Assembly (NCBI GenBank): GCA_029551395.1
Contig: JAKPFN010000047.1
Location: 1-62,205, forward strand
DNA from: Armatimonadota bacterium
GTDB taxonomy: Bacteria; Armatimonadota; UBA5829; DTLH01
Direction: 5' to 3'
DNA: 62,205 nt
This document shows positions 28,337 to 37,668 of this stretch, piece by piece. The notes under the pieces are model-generated. The model was given only the letters and a program-made list of their open reading frames with translations, did no database searches and was not told where the DNA came from. Within the stretch, counting starts at the first letter, position 1. Every line of letters begins with the position of its first letter. The translations under genes and the position numbers were made by a program.

Positions 28337-28876
28337 TCATCTTTCCAGGAAGTCTTCTTTGAGTCTCCTTAGATGACCGGCGATACTACCGTCCATGACA
28401 GTGTCACCGATTTTTACAACAAGTCCGCCAATAATCGATTTATCTATGTTAACTTGAATATCTACACGTTTTCCTGTATATTCGGATAGTTTAGCCTTGA
28501 GCAGGGATATCTCTTTGTCAGTCAGTTCTACTGCTGATGTTACTTCTGCCGAGACAATGCCGCGAGCTTCATTTGCAAGCCGAATATATTCCGGTTCAGT
28601 CTCTTTAATAATCTCTTCGCGGCGGTTATCTATCAGTAGGTACAGGTAAAAGAGCGTGATTTCGTGAATCTTCCCCTGGAAGATGCGCGTTATCACTTCG
28701 CGCTTTTTAGAATCTGGAATAAGCGGCGATACCATTGCATCTTCCAAGTTAGGAACGGTCTCAAATGAATAAGTTATAAGTCCGAGATCGCTTTCGACGA
28801 GATCCACTACTCCCGCATCCTGAGCCTGTCTGAAAAGTGCCGATGCATACCGTCTTACTATACTGGTTTCGATCAC
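28337..28876 (-). CDS. atpH: ATP synthase delta subunit
   Basis: 179 residues. Family pattern: an N-terminal helical domain (VRRYASALFRQAQDAG, LVESDLGLITYSFE) and a C-terminal part with EVTSAVELTDKEISLLKAKLSEYTGK and DKSIIGGLVVKIGDTVMDGSIAGHLRRLKE, the classic signature. It connects F1 to the b-stalk. It overlaps atpF by 4 bases (ATGA). Confidence 0.96.
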   Translation of the reverse strand: MIETSIVRRYASALFRQAQDAGVVDLVESDLGLITYSFETVPNLEDAMVSPLIPDSKKREVITRIFQGKIHEITLFYLYLLIDNRREEIIKETEPEYIRLANEARGIVSAEVTSAVELTDKEISLLKAKLSEYTGKRVDIQVNIDKSIIGGLVVKIGDTVMDGSIAGHLRRLKEDFLER

Positions 28877-29379
28877 TTCTTCTCACCCACGCCGGAAATA
28901 AATTCGTCAATAAGCCTGCGGTGAGACTGATCGTCCAGAGACCGTTCAAGAAGCTTTGATGACGCTGATATGATGAGGTTAGCGACCTCTTCGCGGAGTT
29001 CAACTATAGCCTTCTCACGTTCTCTGGCCAGTTCTTCCTCGCCGCGCAGGATTATAGCATCAGATTTTTCTCTGGCATCCGCGATAATATCGTCCCTTAT
29101 GCTATGAGCTTCTTTTATGGCTGCCTGAATTCGTTCATGGGCTTCAGCTTCGATATCAGCGAGCCGTTTTTCGTAGTCCCTGCGAAGCTCTTCCATCGCC
29201 GCCTTTTCAGTTTCAGCAGCCGCGTAGGTGGAACGAATATCTTCCGCACGCTGATCCATCATCTGAGTAATTGGCCTGTAAAGGAACCTTTTCAGAAGCC
29301 ATACAAGAAGAATAAATCCGATTATATTTACGACTATAATAGTGGGATCGATACCCAGTTCTTCAAAAAGTGTTTCCAA
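28873..29379 (-). CDS. atpF: ATP synthase subunit b
   Basis: 168 residues: one N-terminal membrane helix (IIVVNIIGFILLVWLLKRFLYRPI) and a long charged coiled coil (about 35-150) forming the peripheral stalk. One b gene is present, with no second b' gene. The 74-base gap to atpE is longer than usual within the operon. Confidence 0.95.
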   Translation of the reverse strand: METLFEELGIDPTIIVVNIIGFILLVWLLKRFLYRPITQMMDQRAEDIRSTYAAAETEKAAMEELRRDYEKRLADIEAEAHERIQAAIKEAHSIRDDIIADAREKSDAIILRGEEELAREREKAIVELREEVANLIISASSKLLERSLDDQSHRRLIDEFISGVGEKK

Positions 29380-29452
29380 CCAAAAACCTCCAGCCGTCCT
29401 GACGAAGGATCTTCATACTTGCTTATGAAGATCCCTCGAAATCAGCCACTAG

Positions 29453-29722
29453 CTAGCCACCTGCCAAACGTTCCAATACATCCGCGGTTGCGGGCAGCTT
29501 TCCTTGGAGCAGGAAGAAGATCAAAAGCGCATAGATGACCAAAGACTCGATAAATGCAAGAGCAATGATCATGGCCAACTGGATTCTTCCGGCTGCTTCT
29601 GGCTGCCGGGCGATGCCTTCCATTGCAGATGCGCCAACCTTCCCCTGCGCAATTGCGGCAGAAAGAACTGCTATAGGCAGTCCAAGTCCAACCGCAAATG
29701 CCAGCATCACAAGATAAATCAT
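29453..29722 (-). CDS. atpE: ATP synthase subunit c
   Basis: 89 residues with two membrane helices and the RQPEA loop (39-43). The ion-binding carboxylate is Glu59 (ALAFIESLVIY). Gln26 (AAIAQGK), Ser60 and Tyr64 stand at the spacing of the Na+ ligands Gln32, Ser66 and Tyr70 of the Ilyobacter tartaricus c-ring, but the Thr67 equivalent is Leu61. This makes sodium coupling possible but not assured; proton coupling is the simpler reading. Confidence 0.95.
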   Translation of the reverse strand: MIYLVMLAFAVGLGLPIAVLSAAIAQGKVGASAMEGIARQPEAAGRIQLAMIIALAFIESLVIYALLIFFLLQGKLPATADVLERLAGG

Positions 29723-29743
29723 TCCAAATAACCTCCTATCAGA

Positions 29744-30475
29744 CTATTGGGGTCCCGCACTAACAGGTGCTTCCCTGACTTCCTCTTCTTGTTCATGGCT
29801 TATCAGAACTGTTATGTAGCCAGCAGTGAGGATAGTAAAGATCAATGCTTGAATTACACTTGTAAAGACTGCAAACACTACCATTGGAAAATGAATAGGC
29901 ACCACTTTCAACCAGGGCTGGATGATAAACGGAGACAACCCGGCTAGTATCACGATGATCTTCTCTTCTCCAAAAACGTTGCCGAAAAGACGAAGCGAGA
30001 GTGAAAGCGGTTTAGCCAGCTCTCCAATAACGTGTATTGGGAACATCAAGGGAGCCAACCATAACGGCTCTCCCATGAAGTGCTTTATGTAGCCCCAGAA
30101 CCCGTTTGCTCTTATGGCCTGCAGTTGCACGTATCCAAATGCAGTCAGAGCAAGGGCAATGGTCATGTTGAGTCCGCTTGTAGGAGCTCTAAGAAAAGGG
30201 ATAAGCCCCATGATGTTCATAATTGAAATGTAGAAAAAGAGAGTAGCAAGAAACGGGGCGTATTTCCTACCCTCAGGTCCAATAACACCTTCAACAAAGT
30301 TATACAGGCTCGATACAGCCATCTCCAGCAGGTTCTGTAGCGGGCCTGGAACTTTTTTTAGCTTTCTGGTGCCTAGATATGCAATAAGAGTTAGGGCGAT
30401 AATAACAGCCCAGGACATGTAAACCAGTACAAACGGGCTGCCCTCTACCAGGGCTGAACCTTCATGATGCTCCAA
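29744..30475 (-). CDS. atpB: ATP synthase subunit a
   Basis: 243 residues with about five to six membrane helices. The essential Arg lies in GELAKPLSLSLRLFGNVFGEEKI, a strict family signature. Other hits are the LLEMAVSSLYNFVEGVIGPEG segment and FPMVVFAVFTSVIQALIFTILTAGYI. It forms the ion channel against the c-ring. It directly follows the atpI-like gene. Confidence 0.97.
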   Translation of the reverse strand: MEHHEGSALVEGSPFVLVYMSWAVIIALTLIAYLGTRKLKKVPGPLQNLLEMAVSSLYNFVEGVIGPEGRKYAPFLATLFFYISIMNIMGLIPFLRAPTSGLNMTIALALTAFGYVQLQAIRANGFWGYIKHFMGEPLWLAPLMFPIHVIGELAKPLSLSLRLFGNVFGEEKIIVILAGLSPFIIQPWLKVVPIHFPMVVFAVFTSVIQALIFTILTAGYITVLISHEQEEEVREAPVSAGPQ

Positions 30476-30877
30476 TTAGGATCTCCTATCCAATTCCGGA
30501 CCAAATGTAAGTGCTATCCCTAAAGCTTTAAGAGAGATAACTGCCATTGGAAGGCCAAGGCCTATTGCTAGTCCAATGGGATTAACCCAGGCAGTCTTGA
30601 GCACCAACCACAGCGTTAGTGCAATCACTCCATATTTAATTACAGCCAGTATAACCAGCTTTCTGAGAACGCGCTTTGTCTCACTTGTCCATTCCGGGAC
30701 CATCAACATGGTCACGAGCCGCTCAAGCAGGACAAGCGAACTAAAAGATATAATAAAACCCACCGAAATGCCAATAGCACCGGACAACGTCATGAACACA
30801 GAGCACAAGAGAAGTGCAAACAGCCAGACGAACACAGAAGTCCGGTATACTCTCTTTAAAAATCCGGAGTCTATCAA
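30476..30877 (-). CDS. atpI: ATP synthase subunit I (AtpI)
   Basis: 133 residues from a TTG at 30877, chosen because AAGGAAG lies 6 bases upstream; a longer frame from TTG at 30901 has no ribosome binding site. Four hydrophobic segments and the general pattern (LKRVYRTSVFVWLFALLLCSV) fit the I subunit, which helps assemble the c-ring in other bacteria. It lies just upstream of atpB, as expected. Confidence 0.75.
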   Translation of the reverse strand: MIDSGFLKRVYRTSVFVWLFALLLCSVFMTLSGAIGISVGFIISFSSLVLLERLVTMLMVPEWTSETKRVLRKLVILAVIKYGVIALTLWLVLKTAWVNPIGLAIGLGLPMAVISLKALGIALTFGPELDRRS

Positions 30878-30878
30878 A

Positions 30879-31100
30879 CTAGTCTTCCTTAGACAACACA
30901 ATCGCTATCCGGATCATCTCAATAAACCCGGCAGCAATACCCATAAGAGTAAAGATGAGCATCATCCACGGCGCAGTTCCAAGTTTAGAATCCAACCAGG
31001 ACCCAAACAGCCAGCCGATGACTACCGACACCACCATCATAATGCCGATGCTGGATGCTAAACCTGCTTTCCTCATCCAGTTGTAGTCTCTGTTGGCCAA
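30879..31100 (-). CDS. atpZ: AtpZ/AtpI-like small membrane subunit
   Basis: 73 residues: two membrane helices (AGLASSIGIMMVVSVVIGWLFGSWLD and WMMLIFTLMGIAAGFIEMIRIAIVL). GSWLDSKLG and AAGFxEM are signatures of the AtpZ/F0F1-ATPase_gene1 family. It is the first gene of the operon, about 124 bases after the predicted transcription start. It ends with TAG at 30879, 1 base before the proposed atpI start. Confidence 0.8.
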   Translation of the reverse strand: MANRDYNWMRKAGLASSIGIMMVVSVVIGWLFGSWLDSKLGTAPWMMLIFTLMGIAAGFIEMIRIAIVLSKED

Positions 31101-31230
31101 CTCGCCGACCTCATCTCAAAAAGCTCGTCAGTTGTTTTACCACTACATTAGCTCAGTGCAAACACTCCTACCGGCAGCTTTTTGAGCGTTAATTGAGGTT
31201 TCGATACTCAATCAAACCTTTTCCTCAGCG

Positions 31231-31261
31231 ATTATAACACAGTCGTGCCCATTAGGGGCAA
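31231..31261 (-). promoter_or_regulatory. Promoter of the atp operon
   Basis: Minus strand: TATAAT (31236-31231) preceded by TTGCCC (31261-31256) with a spacing of 19 bases. The -10 box is perfect and the spacing is slightly long. The gap 31101-31511 (411 bases) holds nothing else clear; promoter signals for the glycosyltransferase gene on the other side are weak. Confidence 0.6.
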
Positions 31262-31511
31262 GGGCTTATTCCAAAAAATCTACAAAAACTTTGGAGACTG
31301 AACTGTTACCAGCGAAACACTTATTGATCAGCTATCAAAAGCCTTAAGACACTAGCATATAGCTTTAATCTTCGTCAAATCTATGCCAAAAGATATATAT
31401 CTGCTCGGTTAAGTATATGACTTTAGTTATTTCGGTTGTAGTGACAGTATATTTTAAATTGGCTCTACAATTACTGAGCCTGCTGATAGCAAAGCATGGT
31501 ATTATCTTTTT

Positions 31512-33134
31512 ATGAAAACCCGCGAAGATAAGCATAAGGATGCAACTGAATACACGCATAAAGCAGAAAAACAGCATTACTGGTCCTGGTTTGTGGTAGC
31601 GATAACCGCTGCAGTGTGCAGGATACCGGACTTCTACTTTCCAATGAACAGGGACAGCGGGCTGTTTGCTTATGGAGGCTGGCGGATACTTCACGGCGCT
31701 CTTCCATACACGGATTTTTTCGATAACAAGCTCCCTGGCGTGTTTTACATCAATGCACTGGCTATCCAATTGTTTGGCCCGACGATTCAAGGGTTGGTCA
31801 TATTCCAAATGATCTACGTTGCAATCACTGCGTGTGTTTTCTTCGCAATAGCCAGACGGCTTTGCAGTTTCAGGGCATCCCTTGTCATCTCGCTTCTCTT
31901 CGCTTTCTATCACGGCAGCTACGGACTGAGTGACGGGGGCAACTACACAGAAACCTACATAGCACTGCCTGCACTGTTGGGTCTTCTGCTGCTCTTAAAG
32001 TGGTCAGACCATCGAACGGGACTGTTGGCTCCATTTGCTGCAGGAGCGCTAGTGGCAGTTTCTGCGCTGATCAAACAACCTGCAGCTTCGCTTGCTGGAG
32101 CTATGGTGCTGTTTTTGCTTCTTGGCGACCACCGCAAGCGGGGCTATGCGCCTGCATTGGCTGTTATCGCAGGTGCGGCGGCTGTAGCAGGGCTGACAGT
32201 TGTTTGGATGGCCTTGTCTGGGATACTCAAAGATGCCATCGATGCCAATTTAGTCTTCAACCGGCTGTACTTCGACGATTCCTATACCTACGGCATAAAA
32301 CGTATGCCCTGGAACGTGCTTAGAGGGTTGAACATGGTTGCACTACCTGTGTTTGGAGCGATAGGCGGGATTATCTCGCTCAGACTCCGAAGAACATCTG
32401 CAGCCGGTGCAGCCTGGCTATTAATACCGTGGTTTATATTGGATCTATTCGGTCTGGCAATGGGCGGACGGTTCTATACTCATTACTTTATCGCAATTCT
32501 GCCTTCTGCCTTCCTGTTGACCGGAGTTTTAATCGATGCCGCTGTTCGCTCTACCAAGTCAGCACTTATTGTTGCTGCAGCAGGTTTGATTCTTTTTTGC
32601 GGGCCTATCTGGAAGATGGAAAACACCTCAGACCTTGTTTTGGCTGGTTCACCTATGTGTTCGATAGCAGAGCGGCAGTATTACGCGCTGTACTGGATCA
32701 TGACCCGGCGGATACCAAAACCTCATGAAGCAATGCTGCCTGCAGAGATGATTGCTGACTGGATCGAGCAAAACACCAGCGAATCTGACATGATCTACGT
32801 TTGGGGATGGGATACGAGGATCGCATTCCTCTCGCAGAGGGCGCTTCCTTCCCGCTACCTGCACACACATCCGCTTGGCGCAACAGGATTCAACCGCGAC
32901 AAACGAATCCAAGAACTTGCAGACAGCATTGAGAAACATCGACCGGCCTATATAGTTGATACAAGCCCGCTTATGCCGACTACAGCTCCGCCGCTCGACC
33001 CGACGGCTCCGAAAGCTCCTCAGTTCAGCCCGTTTTTCAGGCTGGATGGATATGAGCCGGTGCAGGACGTTGTTGCCAGACACTACCGGTTGGTAACAGT
33101 CATCAGCGGCTGCCCAATATATGAGGCAAAGTAG
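31512..33134 (+). CDS. GT-C glycosyltransferase, membrane-bound (PMT/ArnT-like)
   Basis: 540 residues with about nine to eleven membrane helices. The early acidic motif NRDSGLFAYGGWRILHG followed by LPYTDFFDNKLPG is characteristic of polyprenyl-phosphate-dependent GT-C enzymes (Asp as catalytic base), and DGGNYTETYIALPALLG follows. A soluble domain closes the C-terminus (about 390-540). Such enzymes transfer a sugar from a lipid carrier on the periplasmic face. It is the only sugar transfer gene in the window and lies convergent with mfd. The acceptor is unknown. Confidence 0.8.
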   Translation: MKTREDKHKDATEYTHKAEKQHYWSWFVVAITAAVCRIPDFYFPMNRDSGLFAYGGWRILHGALPYTDFFDNKLPGVFYINALAIQLFGPTIQGLVIFQMIYVAITACVFFAIARRLCSFRASLVISLLFAFYHGSYGLSDGGNYTETYIALPALLGLLLLLKWSDHRTGLLAPFAAGALVAVSALIKQPAASLAGAMVLFLLLGDHRKRGYAPALAVIAGAAAVAGLTVVWMALSGILKDAIDANLVFNRLYFDDSYTYGIKRMPWNVLRGLNMVALPVFGAIGGIISLRLRRTSAAGAAWLLIPWFILDLFGLAMGGRFYTHYFIAILPSAFLLTGVLIDAAVRSTKSALIVAAAGLILFCGPIWKMENTSDLVLAGSPMCSIAERQYYALYWIMTRRIPKPHEAMLPAEMIADWIEQNTSESDMIYVWGWDTRIAFLSQRALPSRYLHTHPLGATGFNRDKRIQELADSIEKHRPAYIVDTSPLMPTTAPPLDPTAPKAPQFSPFFRLDGYEPVQDVVARHYRLVTVISGCPIYEAK

Positions 33135-33178
33135 GAAAGGTTTGCCAGACTGACTAAGCAATCCAACGGGCTGACAGA

Positions 33179-36100
33179 TTACGCGACCTGCATCTTCCTC
33201 GCGCTTTTCTTGAGCGCTTTTCCGACTACCTCTACCATATCTTCTACCAGGCCGATGATCCTCGGGTTCTCAGGATTTAGAACAACTTTATCCGGCTGGA
33301 ACCAGTGGCGTTTGTAAGTCCGCTGGAGTTCCTTTGCGATATCCGGCAGAATCCTGAAGCCATTGGACATTTTGATAATAATCTGCCGTTTTTCCGTTGC
33401 TATCGAACCTATTCCAAACTCCGCTGCCCGTATTCTCAGCCGCAGCACAGCAAGCATGTTCCACACTGCCCTTGGAGGATCGCCAAACCGGTCATCCATT
33501 TCTTCCTGGACCTGCTGAACATCTTTCATCGATTTTGCCGCGGCCATCTTCTTGTAGAAGAATATCCGCTGGGCTTCAGACGTGATGTAATCGTTCGGTA
33601 TGTAAGCGTCAAACGGCAGATCAACCGGCGGAAGCGTGACTTCTTCCACTTCTTCGCCCTTCAGTTCAGAAATAGCCTGAGATAGAAGCTGACAATACAG
33701 ATCGAACCCGACCTGCGCTATCTGACCATGCTGTTCAGCGCCCAAGAGGTTACCTGCTCCCCGGATTTCCAGGTCACGGAGCGCTACTCTGAACCCAGAG
33801 CCGAGATCAGTAAACTCCTTGATGGCATCCAGCCGCTTTTCGGCAACTTCACTGAGCGATTTTTCCCGTTTGAACATCAGGTAAGCATAAGCCTGCTTGT
33901 CCGACCGTCCAACACGTCCTCGAAGCTGGTAAAGCTGTGCTAAACCCATCTTATCGGCATCGTTGATGATGATGGTGTTGACATTCGGGATGTCCAAACC
34001 GCTTTCGATGATTGTAGTGCATACCAGAACATCGAATTTTCTGTCGTAAAAATCAACCATGACCCGTTCGAGATCATCTTCATCCATCTGACCGTGACCG
34101 ATGTCCACGCGCGCATACGGCACGAGCTTGGCTATATGCGAAGCTACATGAGCGATGTTTTCGACACGGTTATGCACGAAGTACACCTGCCCGCCTCGGT
34201 CCAGTTCTCGGATAATCGCTTCCCTGACTATCTCATCTTCGTATTCACGGACAAACGTCTTGATAGGCGTCCGGCCCTGAGGCGGATCGTTGATAACGCT
34301 CATATCCCGGATACCTGCAAGCGACATATGCAGTGTTCTAGGGATAGGAGTTGCCGTCATAGTCAGCGCATCGACAGTTTTCTTGAGCTGCTTCAACCGT
34401 TCTTTATGCCCGACACCAAAACGCTGCTCCTCATCGACGATCAACAGGCCAAGGTCCTTGAACTGAACATCCTTGGACAACATCCTGTGCGTTCCTATGA
34501 CGATATCAACCGTTCCAATCTTGAGTCCTTCCAAGACTTCCTTTATCTCCTTGCGGGTGCGGAAGCGTGAAAGCATCTCAATAGAAATGGGAAATGCTCC
34601 GAGCCGTTCTTTGAACGTGTTCCAATGCTGCTGTGCAAGGACTGTAGTCGGTGCGAGCACGGCAACCTGCTTGCCGTCGTTTACCACTTTGAACGCAGCA
34701 CGGACTGCAACCTCTGTCTTACCAAAGCCAACGTCACCGCAGATGAGCCGATCCATCGGTTTAGGCTCTTCCAAGTCTCGCTTGACGTCGTTTATGGCTT
34801 CTAACTGGTCAGGAGTCTCCTCAAACGGGAAGGCAGACTCCATTTCCTGCTGCCAGGGGCTATCAGGGCTGAATGAGAACCCTCCAAGCGCCTGCCTCCA
34901 GGCATAAAGCTCTATCAATTCCTTCGCCATCTCCCGGACAGCCTGTTTGACGCGCTTTGTGGCTCTTGCCCACTCACTTCCGCCAAGCCTGTGGACTATG
35001 GGAGCGTTGCCCTCGCCGCCGATATACTTCTGAACCCTGTCTATCTGCTCAGTAGGGACATACAGCCTGTCATCACCTGCATACTCAAGAAGAAGGTAGT
35101 CACGAGATACTCCACCAGACTCCAACCGTTCGATTCCACGATAGATTCCTATGCCATGAGAGATGTGAACGACGTAATCCCCTTCTTTAAGGTCCAGAAT
35201 CGTAGAGATGGGAATACCTTCTTTAGATATCCGCCTGGGCCGTCTTGTTCTGGTGATGCCGAACACCTCAGCATCTGAGAGCACCGTCAGCTTCAGGTCA
35301 GGGATTTTGAACCCGGTACGAAGCGGTTCAGCGCTCATGTAGACACCAGACGCAGAAGACGAATTAAGGTCTTCAGCAGAACCAGTGCCGATATCACGCT
35401 CATTCAGCAGTTCTATTGTCCTATCATGTTGGCTTGTTGCTATAACTACTCTAAGGCCGTTGCTTGTCCAGGTGCGAATCTGGTCAGCAAGCATATCGAA
35501 TTGGCCTGCAAAGGTCTCCATCGGAGAAGACTCCACATGGAATTTCCGGTCAGGTGCAAAAAACGGCACAGCCCTGTCCAGCATCGAAAGGAGCAGAACA
35601 GGCCAGCCGGATACCTTTTGCATAGCTGACTCAAGAGTTACATGCTGTCCGCGTGTAGAAGCAAGAAGCAGACCTCTTCCAGCACGGTTGATAAGGACTT
35701 CCAGCATCTCCTGCTCGAGCTGGTCCCAATGAGAAGCTATCTGGTTTAGTTCGTCCAGCACTACCACTGCTGACGGCAGCAGGTAGTCCAGAATACTGCA
35801 CTCCTCTGGATGGATGTATGGAAGATACTCCTCTATGCCGTCGAAAAAGGCAAGGTTGGTGATTCTTGTGATATCGTCTTCTATCTTTTCAGAGATTCGT
35901 GCAGCTTCGTCATGTTGTCCGGCTTCCTGGAGCCTGCGGATTTGGTCTTCCATCTCGCTTCGGATGACTTGAGCTGCTGCCTCGGTGTTCTCTGGAGTAA
36001 GGACCATTTCTCTGGCAGGCAGCACTGTGACATGCTTTCTATGGCCGTGAGACCTCTGAGAAGACGGATCGAACATGCGGATGCTTTCTACCTCGTCCCC

Positions 36101-36700
36101 AAAGAGTTCTATCCGCACCGGCTCATCTTCGTTGGAAGGATAGATGTCTATAATCCCGCCGCGCTGGCTGAACTCACCGTGAGTCTCACAGATTTCAGTC
36201 CGCTCGTAGCCCAGATCGACGAGTCTTCGCACGAATTCGTCGATTATCAACGTTTCGCCGACCCTGGTTGTTATTCTGGAATCCTGAAGCACGTGTCTTG
36301 GCATCGTCCGGCGGAGCGCGCCGTTAATCGGAGCGATAACAACGGCAAATTTCCCGTTTGACAGCGCATCCATTGCTGAGAGCCGCTGGCCTATGACCCT
36401 GTAATCAGGCGCTCCTTCTTCGTAGATCAGCGCATCAGACGGTGGAAGCACGTAGATCTCATCGTTGGAGTAGCCAAACTGAGTAAGGTCGTCGGCAAGC
36501 CTCTCTGCTTGTTCGCTAGAGTAGGTGATGACAAGCGCAGACCGGCCCAGTTCCCGGAACAATCCTCCAAGGAAGAACCCCTTGGCTGCTCCGGTCAGTC
36601 CTTCCAACTGATTGACGCCAGAGGCGTACGAAAGCGCATCCCGAACCTCCCGGAACTCTTTTAAATCGTTATTCAGCTTCAGAACAGGTGCCAGCGACAT
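33179..36700 (-). CDS. mfd: Transcription-repair coupling factor Mfd
   Basis: 1173 residues, full size. N-terminal UvrB-like modules (about 1-480), then the RNA polymerase interaction domain (GDYVVHISHGIGIYRGIERL, near 510). The translocase follows: P-loop GDVGFGKTEVAVRAAFK near 650, DEEQRFGVGHKERLK (Walker B region), TATPIPRTL, and TTIIESGLDIPNVNTIII/QLYQLRGRVGRS. The C-terminal domain is complete. Mfd removes RNA polymerase stalled at DNA damage and recruits UvrA. It is transcribed alone, with hairpins in its upstream region. Confidence 0.98.
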   Translation of the reverse strand: MSLAPVLKLNNDLKEFREVRDALSYASGVNQLEGLTGAAKGFFLGGLFRELGRSALVITYSSEQAERLADDLTQFGYSNDEIYVLPPSDALIYEEGAPDYRVIGQRLSAMDALSNGKFAVVIAPINGALRRTMPRHVLQDSRITTRVGETLIIDEFVRRLVDLGYERTEICETHGEFSQRGGIIDIYPSNEDEPVRIELFGDEVESIRMFDPSSQRSHGHRKHVTVLPAREMVLTPENTEAAAQVIRSEMEDQIRRLQEAGQHDEAARISEKIEDDITRITNLAFFDGIEEYLPYIHPEECSILDYLLPSAVVVLDELNQIASHWDQLEQEMLEVLINRAGRGLLLASTRGQHVTLESAMQKVSGWPVLLLSMLDRAVPFFAPDRKFHVESSPMETFAGQFDMLADQIRTWTSNGLRVVIATSQHDRTIELLNERDIGTGSAEDLNSSSASGVYMSAEPLRTGFKIPDLKLTVLSDAEVFGITRTRRPRRISKEGIPISTILDLKEGDYVVHISHGIGIYRGIERLESGGVSRDYLLLEYAGDDRLYVPTEQIDRVQKYIGGEGNAPIVHRLGGSEWARATKRVKQAVREMAKELIELYAWRQALGGFSFSPDSPWQQEMESAFPFEETPDQLEAINDVKRDLEEPKPMDRLICGDVGFGKTEVAVRAAFKVVNDGKQVAVLAPTTVLAQQHWNTFKERLGAFPISIEMLSRFRTRKEIKEVLEGLKIGTVDIVIGTHRMLSKDVQFKDLGLLIVDEEQRFGVGHKERLKQLKKTVDALTMTATPIPRTLHMSLAGIRDMSVINDPPQGRTPIKTFVREYEDEIVREAIIRELDRGGQVYFVHNRVENIAHVASHIAKLVPYARVDIGHGQMDEDDLERVMVDFYDRKFDVLVCTTIIESGLDIPNVNTIIINDADKMGLAQLYQLRGRVGRSDKQAYAYLMFKREKSLSEVAEKRLDAIKEFTDLGSGFRVALRDLEIRGAGNLLGAEQHGQIAQVGFDLYCQLLSQAISELKGEEVEEVTLPPVDLPFDAYIPNDYITSEAQRIFFYKKMAAAKSMKDVQQVQEEMDDRFGDPPRAVWNMLAVLRLRIRAAEFGIGSIATEKRQIIIKMSNGFRILPDIAKELQRTYKRHWFQPDKVVLNPENPRIIGLVEDMVEVVGKALKKSARKMQVA

Positions 36701-36727
36701 TCTCCGCGCTCCATTTTAAAACAACAT

Positions 36728-36766
36728 CCGCCATACGGCGTACAACGCCGAAAAGGGCTTTGGCGG
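36728..36766. repeat. Nested hairpin upstream of mfd
   Basis: Inner stem CGGCGT/ACGCCG (36736-36750, loop ACA) lies inside an outer stem CCGCCA/TGGCGG (36728-36733 with 36761-36766). It lies in the mfd leader and may be a regulatory hairpin or repeat. Confidence 0.45.
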
Positions 36767-36927
36767 GATATAGGGGTAGTGCCAAAACCCTGGGTAAATC
36801 CATCAACTGATGACAAAACGAACTATCAGTTGCTATGAGTATTATCGGCAGACAGGTGTCTACCGCGACACATTAGTTTACCACCGGAAGACCCCTGCGT
36901 CAACCGAGCGGACGAAGGGGGAAGGGG

Positions 36928-36949
36928 AAAGTGTAAAGTGTAAAGTTGC
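36928..36949. repeat. AAGTGTAAAGTGTAAAG repeat, copy 2
   Basis: Inverse orientation of the ACTTTACAC repeats at 28305-28333 and 37631-37668. Confidence 0.65.
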
Positions 36950-36998
36950 GAGTATCGAGTGATGAGTGACGAGGATCTCGTCATTCTGAGATGCACAA

Positions 36999-37060
36999 CC
37001 GTCATTCTGAACTTGTTTCAGAATCTGAAAACAGATGCCGAATCAAGTTCGGCATGACGG
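36999..37060. repeat. Imperfect palindrome (CATTCTGAACTTG type)
   Basis: CCGTCATTCTGAACTTG (36999-37015) pairs with CAAGTTCGGCATGACGG (37044-37060), 15 of 17 positions, with an inner TTTCAGAATCTG/ACAGATG pairing. A partial extra copy (CGTCATTCTGAGATG) lies just upstream at 36979. This kind of palindrome is widespread in intergenic DNA of many unrelated bacteria. Confidence 0.65.
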
Positions 37061-37147
37061 AAAGACATTATTCTCGCTTGTCCGAGAAATCCGTTCTCGG
37101 ACGGAATCTCTACGGAAATCTATTCTGTTATCCGGCTTACGCTTTCT

Positions 37148-37195
37148 TGAGTTCGTTCCGGCTTGTTTTTTTGGCTGTTTTCTGGAACGAACTCA
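37148..37195. repeat. 12-bp inverted repeat TGAGTTCGTTCC
   Basis: TGAGTTCGTTCC (37148-37159) and GGAACGAACTCA (37184-37195) are perfect arms with a T-rich 24-base spacer. A third degenerate copy (TTGAGTTTGTTCCGG) follows near 37221. Confidence 0.6.
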
Positions 37196-37311
37196 GGATT
37201 TTGAGCTTAAAAATGGCTGATTGAGTTTGTTCCGGCGTTTTTCTGCACTGGCCTAACAGTGAAAACATCTGGTTTTGCTGCATAAAGGTATTTGCATAAT
37301 TACATCGCTTT

Positions 37312-37361
37312 CCGCACGGGACGTGCGGCAAAACTCTGCCCGGCGCGAGACGGGCCGGGCA
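37312..37361. repeat. Two tandem GC-rich hairpins
   Basis: CCGCACG/CGTGCGG (37312-37328, loop GGA) followed by TGCCCGG/CCGGGCA (37337-37361). Strong stems in an AT-rich setting; possibly a small RNA or part of a repeat. Confidence 0.5.
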
Positions 37362-37491
37362 ATCGGGTATTTACTGTTCATAATTATAAGACAACAACTT
37401 GAACAAAAAGTACAGAAAAAACGGGGATGTTTTTAGGATATTTATGTGAACTGATGTTTGGGTGGTTTGATTGTCTTTTTCCTTTTGTATT

Positions 37492-37539
37492 TGAAACACG
37501 AAGGGCACGAAATCTGGCGAAGGACACGAAAGGCTATGG
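37492..37539. repeat. TGAAACACGAAG repeat, solo copy
   Basis: The sequence opens TGAAACACGAAGGGCACGAA and continues GGCGAAGGACACGAAAGGC. It closely matches the left end of the GxxExxY element at 48481, but no GxxExxY gene follows here. Confidence 0.7.
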
Positions 37540-37630
37540 GTAAACTGCTGAGTAAAGATTCTGTGTAATGCTATTAGCTTGAGAATGGTGGTTGTTATAT
37601 GCGTCGGTACATGCTTTTTGGCGCCGACGC

Positions 37631-37668
37631 TAACTTTACACTTTTCACTTTTCACTTTACTCTTTCCA
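37631..37668. repeat. TTTACACTTTTCACTT repeat, copy 3
   Basis: Run of ACTTT(A/T)CAC units (TAACTTTACACTTTTCACTT...), same family as the copies at 28305 and 36928. Confidence 0.65.

Noticed and set aside
26542-28362. Long open frame on the plus strand opposite atpA and atpH
   Set aside because: It mirrors the codon pattern of two certain genes, has no domain or ribosome binding site, and crosses a repeat. A shadow frame.
36979-37060. CRISPR-like array
   Set aside because: Only one full and one partial copy of a palindromic unit, no regular spacers and no cas genes.
36991-37331. Small open frames in the mfd-ccmA gap
   Set aside because: They run through palindromic repeats, lack ribosome binding sites and have no recognisable protein features.
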